From NCBI RefSeq assembly GCF_019455445.1, contig NZ_JAHWUS010000001.1:949856-1013855 (forward strand): a stretch of 64,000 nucleotides of DNA, written 5' to 3'. The notes beneath the pieces are model-generated. The model did no database searches, had not been told where the DNA came from, and saw only the letters and a program-made list of their open reading frames with translations. The DNA comes from Pseudaquidulcibacter saccharophilus (GTDB lineage: Bacteria; Pseudomonadota; Alphaproteobacteria; Caulobacterales; Aquidulcibacteraceae). This document shows, one piece after another, positions 27,916 to 37,475 of this stretch (the first letter of the stretch is position 1; every line of letters begins with the position of its first letter). A program made the position numbers and the translations under genes.

Positions 27916-29856
27916 TTAATCTTTTTTGTTTTGGCGATTTTCAATCAAATCATCAACAACTGATGGATCGGCAAGGGTTGAAGTATCACCCAATGCACCA
28001 AAATCATCCTCGGCAATTTTACGCAAGATACGGCGCATAATTTTACCAGAGCGGGTTTTTGGCAAGCCGATTGTTGCAAACTGAATTTTATCAGGGCTTG
28101 CAATTGGACCAATATGTTGGCGAACCCATGACACAAGCTCCTTGCGCAATTCGTCTGATGGCTCATCACCAAGGTTAAGGGTTACATAGGCATAGATACC
28201 TTGGCCTTTGATGTCGTGCGGATAACCAACCACAGCAGCCTCGGCAACTTTACCATGCGATACCAATGCAGACTCGATTTCAGCAGTACCAAAGCGGTGA
28301 CCAGAAACGTTGATAACATCATCCACGCGACCAGTAATCCAGAAATAGCCATCCTCATCACGGCGCGCACCGTCACCAGTAAAGTAATAGCCTTTATAGG
28401 TGGTGAAATAGGTGGTGAAGAAGCGGTAATGGTCGTTATAGATGGTGCGCATCTGACCTGGCCAAGAATCTTTGATGATAAGGTTGCCTTCGGTTGCGCC
28501 TTCAAGCTCTTTTCCTTCGGCATCAACCAATGCAGGCTGCACGCCAAAAAATGGCAAGGTTGCCGAACCTGGTTTCAATGTGGTTGCACCCGGAAGTGGG
28601 GTAATCATTGCACCACCAGTTTCAGTTTGCCACCATGTATCAACAATCGGGCAACGGCTGTCGCCTGGTACTTCGTAATACCAGCGCCATGCTTCTGGGT
28701 TGATAGGCTCGCCAACAGAACCAAGGATACGTAGTGATTTACGAGAAGTTTTCTTAACCGGCTCATCGCCATCACGCATAAGTGCGCGGATTGCAGTTGG
28801 CGCAGTATAGAAAATATTTACTTGGTGCTTATCAACAACTTCCCAGAAACGTGAAGCATCAGGGTATGAAGGCACACCTTCAAACATTAATGTAGTCGCG
28901 CCATTCGCAAGCGGGCCATAAACGATATAAGAGTGACCGGTTACCCAACCCACATCCGCAGTACACCAATAAATTTCACCGTCTTTGTAATCAAAAACAT
29001 ATTTATGGGTCAAAGAGGCATGAAGCAAATAGCCACCAGTAGTGTGCAATACGCCCTTTGGTTTGCCGGTTGAGCCAGAAGTATAAAGGATGAAAAGCGG
29101 TGTTTCCGCAGGGTATGCAATCGGCTCACAACGCGGTGAAACGTGGCGCGAAGCATCATGGTAATAAACGTCACGACCCGCCATCATGTTTACTGGATCG
29201 CCAGTACGTGCCACCACCAAAATATGCTCAAGCACAGGGCACATAGATGCCGCAATATCGGCATTTGCTTTTAGTGGAACGGTTTTGCCGCCACGAACCG
29301 AAAAGTCAGCGGTAATTAGAAGCTTACTGTCGCAGTCTTCGATACGTTGCGCCAATGATTCGGCACTGAAGCCACCAAAAACCACAGAGTGAATTGCACC
29401 AATACGGGTACAAGCAAGCATTGCAAATGCCGCCTCTGGAATCATTGGAAGATAAATTGTAACGCGGTCGCCCTTATGCACGTTCAATGAACGTAGGGTA
29501 TTTGCCCATTTAGAAACTTCAAGATGAAGCTGTTTATAGGTATAGGTTTTGCTTTCCTTTGGGTTGTCGCCTTCCCAAATAATTGCAATTTGTTCACCAC
29601 GCGTTTCAAGGTGGCGGTCAATACAATTGTAAGAAACGTTTAATTCGCCGTCTTTAAACCATTCAATGCCAAAAGTATCTTCATCAAATGATGTGGTTTT
29701 GATTTGGGTTGGCTCTTTAAACCAATCTAATGTTTTCGCCTGTTCCGCCCAAAAAGTATCTGGGTCGGTAATAGACTGTTTGTACATTTCCTCATATTTT
29801 TCTTTGTTAATATGGGCATTTGCCGCCAAGTCTGCGGGAGGTGCGTAATTAGACAT
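27916..29856 (-). CDS. acs: Acetyl-CoA synthetase (AMP-forming)
   Basis: 646 residues, the normal length. It activates acetate to acetyl-CoA via acetyl-AMP. Motifs are the P-loop-like [48 protein letters not shown] and the acetylation-site [13 protein letters not shown] lysine. Codon use is richer in GC-ending codons than the neighbours, consistent with high expression. GAGGAA lies upstream of the ATG. It stands alone, with a 360-base AT-rich leader. Confidence 0.97.
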   Translation of the reverse strand: MSNYAPPADLAANAHINKEKYEEMYKQSITDPDTFWAEQAKTLDWFKEPTQIKTTSFDEDTFGIEWFKDGELNVSYNCIDRHLETRGEQIAIIWEGDNPKESKTYTYKQLHLEVSKWANTLRSLNVHKGDRVTIYLPMIPEAAFAMLACTRIGAIHSVVFGGFSAESLAQRIEDCDSKLLITADFSVRGGKTVPLKANADIAASMCPVLEHILVVARTGDPVNMMAGRDVYYHDASRHVSPRCEPIAYPAETPLFILYTSGSTGKPKGVLHTTGGYLLHASLTHKYVFDYKDGEIYWCTADVGWVTGHSYIVYGPLANGATTLMFEGVPSYPDASRFWEVVDKHQVNIFYTAPTAIRALMRDGDEPVKKTSRKSLRILGSVGEPINPEAWRWYYEVPGDSRCPIVDTWWQTETGGAMITPLPGATTLKPGSATLPFFGVQPALVDAEGKELEGATEGNLIIKDSWPGQMRTIYNDHYRFFTTYFTTYKGYYFTGDGARRDEDGYFWITGRVDDVINVSGHRFGTAEIESALVSHGKVAEAAVVGYPHDIKGQGIYAYVTLNLGDEPSDELRKELVSWVRQHIGPIASPDKIQFATIGLPKTRSGKIMRRILRKIAEDDFGALGDTSTLADPSVVDDLIENRQNKKD

Positions 29857-30217
29857 ATTTGGTATTCCTCAATATAAACCTTGTTTGGGTGAACCCTAGT
29901 TTTTAATTTGTTGTTCTAACGGATGGCTCATTTGCAAGATTTCATAGCTTGTAGTCAACTACTACTTTGGTGCTATGCAGTTTTTTTATTATTTTACACA
30001 AGGCATTACATTAGTAAAAACCTATTATTAGCAAGTAATAATAAGAATTAAATTGCATCAATGTTCGAATAATTTTGAGGCATTTTATATTATTTTCACC
30101 CTTAGAGAGTAAATAGTATTATTTTCTTAATAAAATAATGATTTACCTGAGCTTCAAAACATCTATATATTTGTTTTTCTTAAATAATATAACAGGTCAG
30201 GGAGAATATAATTATAA
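29857..30217. other. AT-rich intergenic region between acs and the pentapeptide gene
   Basis: This divergent spacer of 361 bases should hold the promoters for acs (minus) and the pentapeptide-repeat gene (plus). I see no convincing −35/−10 pair, long inverted repeat or coding frame. An AGGGAG lies about 14 bases before the ATG at 30218. Confidence 0.4.
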
Positions 30218-31435
30218 ATGACTGTTAATTATCTTAAAATCGATGACGCGATTCTTGCGGAATTGATTAACATGCACCGTTTGTTTCTTGCCAGAAATGG
30301 CGGAAAACGCCTTGTGCTACGGATGGCAGACTTTTCAAAGAAAGATTTATCGGGTGCCGATTTCACTGATGCAGACTTGACGGGGTGCAACTTTGAACAT
30401 GCGCGTTTGGTAAAGGCAAAGTTTAATCGTGCGGTTCTTACGGGTGCAAACTTCCGCAATGCCGATTTAAAATCTGCTAGTATGCATCGGGCGGACGTGC
30501 GCGGCGCATATCTTGCGGGGGCTGATATGTCGTTCGCAGATCTGTCAGAAGTCGATTTCCGTGAGGGCGTGGTCGCATACAGTGATAAGGTAAATGGCTT
30601 TACCGTTATAAAGCATAAAAAAATTGCTGGTGATGCCGAAAGTGCCAATTTTACTGGTGCAACGCTTGACGCATCGCGTTTTAATGGTGCAGCAGCAAAT
30701 GGCGCGGTCTTTCGTGATTGTTCGATGCGTGGTGCCAAGCTTACTGGTGCGCAATTGAAAAATGCTGATCTGGGTGGTGCCAATCTCGAAGGGGCGGATT
30801 TAAAAGGTGCGCGTCTTGAGGGGGCATTATTTCACGACGCAATTCTTACACGCACAGATTTTGGCGGTCGAATGCCAAGTGGTGATGCAATAAAGGGTGC
30901 ATTATTATCGCCTGACGAAAAATCAATGGAATCTGTTGATGAATTAAAGGTAATGGCATCAGAGCATCAGGAATGGTGGAAAACCAATGGAAAATCTGGT
31001 CGCCACGCGAACTTTAGCAAGCGGGATTTACGCCCTTTGCCAACTTTTTTACGTGGCATGAATCTAACGGCGTTAACCGCAATTGAAGTTGTGGCAACCG
31101 GCATTATTTTCATGGAAGCCCAGTTGCAAGGTGCGAATTTTGAAAATGCCGATTTGCGCGGCGCGGTTTTTGTAAATTGCGATTTAAGGGGTGCGAGTTT
31201 TAAGGGTGCGCGTCTTGTAAAAGCTGATTTTCGTGGTGCGAATTTGTCGCCCCTGCCGGTAAATCAAACCACGATTAAACATGCTAGTTTTGATGGTGCA
31301 GAATTGCGTTATGCACGGTTTGATAAATCGAACCTAGAACAAGCAAGTTTTATGGAGGCTGATTTGCACGGTGCGATTTTTGCGGGTGCCAATCTGAAAG
31401 GCGCAAAACGCAGCCCACAGCCATCAGGAGCATAA
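30218..31435 (+). CDS. Pentapeptide-repeat protein
   Basis: 405 residues dominated by A(D/N)LxX pentapeptides. One block spans about residues 40–225 (LSGADFTDADLTGCNFEHAR) and a second about 300–400 (LQGANFENADLRGAVF). These fold as right-handed quadrilateral beta-helices. They are separated by a non-repeat segment of some 80 residues with charged and Trp-rich sequence (EHQEWWKTNGKSG). No signal peptide is present. Family members range from DNA mimics to structural scaffolds, and the role here is unknown. The DNA of the gene is internally repetitive. Confidence 0.9.
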   Translation: MTVNYLKIDDAILAELINMHRLFLARNGGKRLVLRMADFSKKDLSGADFTDADLTGCNFEHARLVKAKFNRAVLTGANFRNADLKSASMHRADVRGAYLAGADMSFADLSEVDFREGVVAYSDKVNGFTVIKHKKIAGDAESANFTGATLDASRFNGAAANGAVFRDCSMRGAKLTGAQLKNADLGGANLEGADLKGARLEGALFHDAILTRTDFGGRMPSGDAIKGALLSPDEKSMESVDELKVMASEHQEWWKTNGKSGRHANFSKRDLRPLPTFLRGMNLTALTAIEVVATGIIFMEAQLQGANFENADLRGAVFVNCDLRGASFKGARLVKADFRGANLSPLPVNQTTIKHASFDGAELRYARFDKSNLEQASFMEADLHGAIFAGANLKGAKRSPQPSGA

Positions 31436-31509
31436 AACATTTGCTTTGTTGTTTTGGTGCGCTAAATATTTGTTGACCAAATTAATTATACGCCAAAACA
31501 GGAAGATAA

Positions 31510-32256
31510 ATGTTACTAACCACCGCCACATGGCAAGAAGTTGAACAACGCATTAAATCAGGCAAAACTGGAATTATCATTCCAATTGGTTCACATGAAC
31601 AACATGGACCAACCGGATTAATCGGAACCGATGCCCTTTGCCCGCAATTAATTGCATATGAAGCAGAAAAAAATAATGATTTGCTTATTGGGCCAACTTT
31701 TGCGGTGGGGCAGGCACAACACCATATGGGGTTTGCGGGATCAATGGCGCTTAGACCGTCAACCATGATTGCAACCATTGTTGATTGGACGAATTCACTC
31801 GTTAAACACGGTTTTACGCATATTTACTGGCTTAATGGGCATGGCGGCAATTGTGCGACCATTAATGCGGCATTTTCTGAAACTTATTATCCATATTCAT
31901 TCAAAAATGAAAAAGCGCCTTTTGCCCATAAAATGATGAATTGGTGGGAATTGCCAAATATCACCAAATTATGTTTTGAAATGTTCCCAACTGGGCATGG
32001 CTCACATGGTACAGCATCCGAAGTTGCTCTAACTTATTGGGGCTATCCAGAACGCGAGGTTTTGAACCAAATGGTGCTTGACCCGAAAATTGCCCCCGAA
32101 GGCCCAATTCGTGATGCAGTTGACTACCGCAATCGCTTTGCCGATGGCCGTATTTCATCCGACCCCACCCAAGCAAGCGTGGAGAAGGGCGCAAAAATCG
32201 CAGAAGTCGCTGTCGCGAGCCTAGTTGAAGATTTCGCGAAGTTTTTGGAAACCTAA
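31510..32256 (+). CDS. Creatininase-family amidohydrolase
   Basis: 248 residues. The metal-binding pattern of the creatininase family is clear: IIPIGSHEQHGPTGLIGTD near residues 23–42, LNGHGGN near 115, and TGHGSHGTASEVALTYW near 160. Family enzymes hydrolyse cyclic amides or formamides (creatinine, the FAPy intermediate in riboflavin/F420 synthesis) with a two-metal centre. The substrate is not evident here. AGGAAG lies about six bases before the ATG. It converges on a DUF2336 gene, overlapping it by four bases. Confidence 0.88.
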   Translation: MLLTTATWQEVEQRIKSGKTGIIIPIGSHEQHGPTGLIGTDALCPQLIAYEAEKNNDLLIGPTFAVGQAQHHMGFAGSMALRPSTMIATIVDWTNSLVKHGFTHIYWLNGHGGNCATINAAFSETYYPYSFKNEKAPFAHKMMNWWELPNITKLCFEMFPTGHGSHGTASEVALTYWGYPEREVLNQMVLDPKIAPEGPIRDAVDYRNRFADGRISSDPTQASVEKGAKIAEVAVASLVEDFAKFLET

Positions 32257-33335
32257 GCCGCGTTTTTGGTAACGTTCATTCGAACTTGCATAAAGCGTAA
32301 TGCACGACCTGCGGCATCGGTTGGAACATCATTGTATAGCTTGCCAAGTTTTTCGGCATTGCCCATACCTTCGTCACCTAAAACGAACACTGCAAGCGCA
32401 ACAAAAAGCCCACGTTCCAAATCTTTGGCGCGGCACAACATTGCAAGGCCATCAATATCTTTGCGCTTAACAAGATTATCAATTGTTTGATAATCAAGGC
32501 CGCATAAATCTGCAAAAGCAAGACGGAATAAAGTATGGTCGCCGTTGCGCCAGATATTTGGTAATTGCTGCGGTGAGAAGCTATTGGTTGATTTCATAAT
32601 CAATAATTTGCGTTCCATACGTTCGTAATCTTCTGGCAATGCCGAATTTCTGATTACGACGCGTTGTTTCGCTTTTTCCATTGCGCGGTTTAATTCTTCT
32701 GGGGTAACGTTCTGGTTACGCTCCATGATTTCTCGGCGTAGGTTCGGGCCAACCGTCATATAAACTTCGTTTAGGAATTCCAAAGGCACGCTTTGACGCA
32801 TAACAAATGGGTGGTGTAATGCGGGGTTGGCTTCGGCACGTTCAACAACTTTTCCATAAGTTGTGTCACCAATTTTTGCGCCTTCGTTACGTAACAATGA
32901 TGCAACAACATTATCATCACCATGATCAACCAAGGCATCAGAAACCGCTTCTGAAAGGGTTTCACGTTCGGTAACCGCTAATTGATATTGGGTTTCTTTG
33001 TCGGCAACGATTTGAATCAAGTCGCCGTCTGTAAATGATTTTGACGAACGAATGATTGGATATGCAACATCAATAGTGTCATTGGCAAGTGCAATCGCAA
33101 GCTCACGCGGGGCTTCGCCACCTTCAAACTTCATTGATAATTCTTTACGAACTTCTTGATTAAGTTCAAAGGCAACTTTTGCCATCAACTCGCCGAATAA
33201 TGCGGTTTCAACCTGCGTTTTTTCTTCGGATTCAAAGAATAAATCGGTAATTTCGTTTAATAATTCACGTCTTCTCTCGGAGGAATCTACCTTGGCGACT
33301 TCCAATAATTTGGTATATCTTTGACCAATTTCCAT
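32253..33335 (-). CDS. DUF2336 domain protein (first copy)
   Basis: About 360 residues with the alpha-helical, HEAT-like DUF2336 architecture: FGELMAKVAFELNQEVRKELSMKF, ELAIALANDTIDVAYPIIRSSKSFTDGDLIQIV and HHPFVMRQSVPLEFLNEVY. DUF2336 proteins are restricted mostly to Alphaproteobacteria and uncharacterised. The start is taken at the ATG of MEIGQRY because AGGGGG lies just upstream; an ATG seven codons earlier precedes that site. A second member is at 49667–50926. Confidence 0.85.
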   Translation of the reverse strand: MEIGQRYTKLLEVAKVDSSERRRELLNEITDLFFESEEKTQVETALFGELMAKVAFELNQEVRKELSMKFEGGEAPRELAIALANDTIDVAYPIIRSSKSFTDGDLIQIVADKETQYQLAVTERETLSEAVSDALVDHGDDNVVASLLRNEGAKIGDTTYGKVVERAEANPALHHPFVMRQSVPLEFLNEVYMTVGPNLRREIMERNQNVTPEELNRAMEKAKQRVVIRNSALPEDYERMERKLLIMKSTNSFSPQQLPNIWRNGDHTLFRLAFADLCGLDYQTIDNLVKRKDIDGLAMLCRAKDLERGLFVALAVFVLGDEGMGNAEKLGKLYNDVPTDAAGRALRFMQVRMNVTKNAA

Positions 33336-33438
33336 ATCGCCCCCTAATGTAGTCATCTGGCATTTACCAGAATAAAATAAGCATAATTATCATTACATAA
33401 TTAAGTAAATAAAATGTGCAAAAAATAATTAATTACAA

Positions 33439-34836
33439 TCATTTTCTGCGTAATGGACCATCGTTTTGGTTGTTGTCTGCGCTATCTTCGCTTGCCGGTT
33501 CGGCATATTCGTCAAGTTCGCGTTTAAATATTTTTGAAAACAAACCTTTCTTTTTAGGTTTTGTAGCGGCATCGGCCGTGTCTTCAGTTAAAATGTCTTT
33601 TTCGCTTACTTCCGGCGGTAGTGGGACAGGTGCAGAGTTTTCATAAATTTTTGCGGCCTGATTTGCATCAGACGTTTGTGCGATGCCTTGCCATTCAGAT
33701 TCAACTGAATAACGCGGGCTTTTTTCATTTTTCAACATATCGCGGCGCATTGCAGCGGCATCAACCATACCATCCTTGTCGCGATATTTATCATATTCCA
33801 TTTGGGTTTTTGCCGACGGACGAAGTGGCCCAAGATTGGCCTCTCGTACAGGTTTTGCCACAGCATCGATGTTTTGTTGTGCCGCCTGTTGTTGCATTGC
33901 CTGTTGTTGTAGGGCCTGTTGTTGTAGGGCCTGTTGTTGCATTAATTGTTGATTAGCCTGCTCTGTGGCGCGGGCAACCGAATATTCAGGAACTGGCTGT
34001 TTTGAATGGCTTTGATAATTTACGTCATTCGCCGAATAGCTTTGTTGTGGTGTGTTTGTTGGTTGTGCGTATGAATATTGCTGCTGTGGGGCAGGTGTCG
34101 GCGTGTATGTTTGCACCTGTGTAACCGGAACTTGTTGATATTGTTGCGGTTGTGGTGCTGGTGCCGGTTTATATTGCTGTGGTTGATAAGAAGCCTGTGG
34201 TTGGTATTGCGGTTGCGGATTGTATTTCTGCATTTGGCCTTGTTGCTGCTGATTATTTTCAGGGCGAACAAAGCTTATTGCGCCACCTTGTGGTGCCTGT
34301 TGCGTTTGGGGATTATATTGAACTTGCGGCTGTGGATTTGGGCGCGCGTTCCAGTTTGGTGTATTTGCCGCCGAGCCATAAGGAAGTGGCGTAACCGCAT
34401 AATTTCCAGTGCCACGATTTTGATTATTTGTTACGTTTTGATAATTTGTAGCTGTGGTTTTTTGTGGGCTTGTTGCGTTAATGGGGGTGTTTGTCGGCGC
34501 ACCCATTGATTGCGAACGGTGTGGAACGCCAGAAATCGCCCCAACCACATTCAAAGGTGTTTGTGATGATGTAAGTTGGCAAACATTGGCCATTGCCGCC
34601 TGGGTGTAATAAACAAATGAACCACAAGACATATTGGCCGCGCAGGCTTGTGCGCATTCTTGGATTGTCGCGGTGCGTGCCATGCCTTGCGGCACGTTAT
34701 TGCTTGTAATTTGTGTATTATTAGCCATTTGGGCGTATTGGGCAAAGGCAAATGTCGTGGAAATTGCGGTCATTGCCACCAATGGCAAAGAAAAATAAAG
34801 ACCTTTTTTAGGATTTAATTTCAACTTTACAGACAC
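33439..34836 (-). CDS. Secreted PAN-domain protein with glutamine/proline-rich region
   Basis: 465 residues. A signal peptide or anchor covers about residues 12–33. A PAN/Apple-like module follows (TATIQECAQACAANMSCGSFVYY, then VCQLTSSQTPL) with four cysteines. From about residue 110 to 330 the sequence is Gln/Pro/Tyr/Asn-rich low complexity, including tandem QQQAL/QQQAM units near 295–318. The C-terminus is basic and charged (KKKGLFSKIFKRELDEY). PAN modules bind proteins or carbohydrates, so a surface adhesion role is possible. AAGGGG lies upstream of the ATG. It stands downstream of uup on the same strand. Confidence 0.7.
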   Translation of the reverse strand: MSVKLKLNPKKGLYFSLPLVAMTAISTTFAFAQYAQMANNTQITSNNVPQGMARTATIQECAQACAANMSCGSFVYYTQAAMANVCQLTSSQTPLNVVGAISGVPHRSQSMGAPTNTPINATSPQKTTATNYQNVTNNQNRGTGNYAVTPLPYGSAANTPNWNARPNPQPQVQYNPQTQQAPQGGAISFVRPENNQQQQGQMQKYNPQPQYQPQASYQPQQYKPAPAPQPQQYQQVPVTQVQTYTPTPAPQQQYSYAQPTNTPQQSYSANDVNYQSHSKQPVPEYSVARATEQANQQLMQQQALQQQALQQQAMQQQAAQQNIDAVAKPVREANLGPLRPSAKTQMEYDKYRDKDGMVDAAAMRRDMLKNEKSPRYSVESEWQGIAQTSDANQAAKIYENSAPVPLPPEVSEKDILTEDTADAATKPKKKGLFSKIFKRELDEYAEPASEDSADNNQNDGPLRRK

Positions 34837-34908
34837 ATTCTGCCCCTTAAAAAATGCAAATTGCGCAATTTTAAAGGCGATGTTTTCAATTATTCGGTTA
34901 AAATTAGA

Positions 34909-36744
34909 TTAAGATTTAACCAATGTGGCTTTTTTCTCTTCTATCTCAAGCCATTCCATTTCATAATTATCAAGAATTTCTTTGGCATTGTCCAATTCTA
35001 CACTAAGGCGGGTAAATTCATCGGGTGATTTGGCATAAAGACCGTCTTGGGACAATTTTTCTTCTAATTTGATAATTTTTTCTTCTAATTGCGGAATAAG
35101 CTTTTCAAGCTCAGAAAGGCGATACTCATCTTTATAGCTTAGCTTGGTTTGAACTTTTGGTGCGGCGGGCGGTGGTGGTGCTTTTTTGACCACCACTTTT
35201 TGCGGTTTATGGGTAATTAATTGCAGGTTTTGCGCTGATAAATCACTCCAGCCGCCGGCGGTTTCAAGCCATCTTCCATCACCGAGTGGGGCAAGGGTTG
35301 AGGTTACGACATGATCCAAAAATGCCCTATCATGGCTTACAAGAATGATTGTGCCATCATAATTTGCCAATACTTCTTCTAAAACATCCAAAGTATCCAT
35401 GTCCAAATCGTTTGTCGGCTCATCGAGGACAAGGAAATTGCTAGGTCGCGCCATAGAAAGCGCAAGCATAACACGGTTACGCTCCCCACCTGAAAAAGAG
35501 CCAACCGGTTGGCGTAATTGTGCCGAAGAAAATAAGAAATCCTTGGCATAGGCGGCGACGTGACGCTGCACATCTTGCACCATAATCATATCGCCACCAT
35601 GCGGGGCAAAAGTTTCCCAAAGTGTGGCTTTGGGGTCTAATTTTGCGCGTGATTGATCAAGGTATGAAAGCGTTAAGTTTTTGGCGCGGCGTATATTACC
35701 ACTATCCGGGTTTAGTTCACCAACCAACATTTTTATTAGCGTTGATTTACCAATCCCGTTGGGGCCAACGATACCAATCCGGTCACCGCGTAAAATCCGA
35801 AGGTTGAAATCTTTGATAAGTGGGCGTTTTGCGTCAAAGGCCTTTTGAACATTTTTGGCCTCGAGAACCAGTTTGGATGATATGTCACCCGATTGCGCTT
35901 TAACATTTGCCGCAGCACCCGATAGGTTTGCCAAAACCTGCACACGTTGTTCACGCATTTCATAAAGCCTGCGTAAACGCCCCATATTTCTTGTCCGCCT
36001 TGCGGTAACACCGCGTGACAGCCAATGGGTTTCTTCTTTGAGACGTAAATCAAGTTTTTCAAGGGCGCGCGCTTCTTGTTGTTCAATATTTTCTGCCCAT
36101 TCATCAAAGGCTTTGAACGATTGCCCCAGTTTCTTTGCCTTGCCATTCCTAAGCCATAGACATGATGTCGAAACATTTTCCAAAAAGGTTCTATCGTGCG
36201 AAATAAGAAGGATTGCGCCTTTATACGCCTTTAATTTTTCCTCTAATGCTTCGATGGCGGCAACGTCTAAATGGTTTGTTGGCTCATCAAGAAGCATCAA
36301 ATCTGGTTCGGCGGCAAAAACCCGTGCCAAGGCGGCGCGGCGCGCTTCACCACCAGAAAGACCTTGAATATTTATGTTTTCTTCAAGGCCAAAATCATGA
36401 AGTGCGGCAATTGCCTGTGCGCGGACAATTCCTTGTTCACGTTCGTCATTATGGGTAGTGGGAATATCTTGGGAAACCCATTCGACAATGTCGGTAAAAC
36501 CCGTAAAATCAGGTTCTTGGAATTGTGTGGAAATGGTTGCACCGGTGGCCAGTACGCGCTCACCCTGGTCAAATTCCATATGCCCAGAAATAATTTGCAA
36601 AAGCGTTGATTTGCCAACACCATTGGGCCCAACCAATGCCATGCGTTCACGCGTTAAAAGCGATAAATCAACACCCGAAAAAATCGGTTTTGCACCCCTT
36701 ACAAGGCAAATATCTTTTAATTGAAGAACAATATCATTTGCCAT
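34909..36744 (-). CDS. uup: ABC-F family ATPase, Uup-like
   Basis: 611 residues. Two ABC domains without membrane segments: Walker A GPNGVGKST and GPNGIGKST, signatures LSGGEARR and FSGGERNR, Walker B LMLLDEPTNHLD and FLVLDEPTNDLD. A charged linker lies between the domains, and a C-terminal Lys/Glu-rich coiled coil (about 545–605: YKDEYRLSELEKLIPQLEEK) is characteristic of Uup. ABC-F proteins act on ribosomes; Uup also binds branched DNA. Confidence 0.92.
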   Translation of the reverse strand: MANDIVLQLKDICLVRGAKPIFSGVDLSLLTRERMALVGPNGVGKSTLLQIISGHMEFDQGERVLATGATISTQFQEPDFTGFTDIVEWVSQDIPTTHNDEREQGIVRAQAIAALHDFGLEENINIQGLSGGEARRAALARVFAAEPDLMLLDEPTNHLDVAAIEALEEKLKAYKGAILLISHDRTFLENVSTSCLWLRNGKAKKLGQSFKAFDEWAENIEQQEARALEKLDLRLKEETHWLSRGVTARRTRNMGRLRRLYEMREQRVQVLANLSGAAANVKAQSGDISSKLVLEAKNVQKAFDAKRPLIKDFNLRILRGDRIGIVGPNGIGKSTLIKMLVGELNPDSGNIRRAKNLTLSYLDQSRAKLDPKATLWETFAPHGGDMIMVQDVQRHVAAYAKDFLFSSAQLRQPVGSFSGGERNRVMLALSMARPSNFLVLDEPTNDLDMDTLDVLEEVLANYDGTIILVSHDRAFLDHVVTSTLAPLGDGRWLETAGGWSDLSAQNLQLITHKPQKVVVKKAPPPPAAPKVQTKLSYKDEYRLSELEKLIPQLEEKIIKLEEKLSQDGLYAKSPDEFTRLSVELDNAKEILDNYEMEWLEIEEKKATLVKS

Positions 36745-36798
36745 GCGGCGAAGTTATCCCAATATACTTTTCAATATTACAAAAGGCGGCTTATATAT

Positions 36799-37038
36799 TT
36801 ATAAATGCTTTTTTGCAAATGCCCGCCCAGAGCCTGTTTTTAGATATTTTTCAAACTCTAAAGCTTTGATTTCATCATCAAAAGCAATGAATGATTTTAA
36901 CTTCCATGGGCGATATTTTGAGGTGTGGGACACATCACCAGAGTTATGCTTTTTTAGGCGCTTTTCTAAATCGTCGGTAACGCCAGTATAATAATTATCA
37001 GGAAAAGAAATGCTTTGGAGGATGTAAACGTACTTCAC
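36799..37038 (-). CDS. GIY-YIG nuclease superfamily protein
   Basis: 79 residues, close to the minimal GIY-YIG domain. It begins MKYVYILQS and has YYTGVTDDLEKRLKKHN, with the catalytic-type Arg, and a later ALEFEKYLKTGSGR with the Glu. This short YhbQ/endonuclease-like form is common in bacteria, often next to structured repeats. Its real substrate is unknown. A GC-rich hairpin element and a tRNA lie just beyond its start. Confidence 0.88.
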   Translation of the reverse strand: MKYVYILQSISFPDNYYTGVTDDLEKRLKKHNSGDVSHTSKYRPWKLKSFIAFDDEIKALEFEKYLKTGSGRAFAKKHL

Positions 37039-37083
37039 GCGAAATATCCTTTAAAAGCTTTAGATATGATGTATTTGCTATGG

Positions 37084-37188
37084 CAAAAGTCCGCCTTCGC
37101 TAAAGCTACGGCGCGACAGCCTTCGCCCTTCACCTTCTGCTAGTCAAGCCTAAATGGCTTGCCGAGCCGAAGCCCGAAGGGCGAAGGC
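37084..37188. repeat. GC-rich inverted-repeat element beside a tRNA
   Basis: GCCTTCGCCCTTC (37119–37131) is the exact reverse complement of 37176–37188. An inner hairpin AAGCC–TAAAT–GGCTT lies between the arms. The stretch is clearly more GC-rich than its surroundings, has no coding frame, and abuts the 3' end of the tRNA at 37189. It looks like a REP/ERIC-like mobile intergenic element; no second copy was recognised in this window. Confidence 0.6.
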
Positions 37189-37265
37189 TGGTGGGTCTTG
37201 TTGGACTCGAACCAACGACCAGACCGTTATGAGCGGCCGGCTCTAACCAACTGAGCTAAAGACCC
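37189..37265 (-). tRNA. tRNA with CAT anticodon (Met elongator or Ile2), CCA encoded
   Basis: The minus strand forms a full cloverleaf of 77 bases: acceptor GGGTCTT/AAGACCC, D arm GCTCAGTTGGTTAGAGC, anticodon stem GGCCG/CGGTC with loop CTCATAA (CAT), T arm GTTGG–TTCGAGT–CCAAC and encoded CCA. It is not initiator Met, given its normal acceptor 1–72 pair. Distinguishing elongator tRNA-Met from lysidine-modified tRNA-Ile2 needs a covariance model. Confidence 0.93.
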
Positions 37266-37475
37266 ACGTTTAAAACCATGCAGTTTGAAAACCTAACTAA
37301 TGGCGAAAATTGAAAAAGCCAAGTGCAAATGTTGGTGAAATCTGCAATCTGTTGCTGCTTAAAGTTAACAATGCCGCAAAAAAGCCTAAAATCGGTCCTT
37401 ATTGGGAGCATTTTGTTACAATATTGTTCAGCTTCGACGCCCTATTAATGCAAAATATCCATTTAGGAGGAATTT

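Noticed and set aside
30229-30783. 184-residue minus-strand frame inside the pentapeptide-repeat gene
   Set aside because: It is the antisense reading of the repeats, giving monotonous Ala/Pro/Ser sequence.
33880-33960. CRISPR-like periodicity
   Set aside because: The spacing reflects tandem QQQAL codons inside a protein gene; units are about 15–21 bases with no spacers.
33621-34509. Plus-strand frames rich in Leu/Trp/Val opposite the glutamine-rich region
   Set aside because: They arise from reading CAA/CAG repeats on the other strand and have no start signals.
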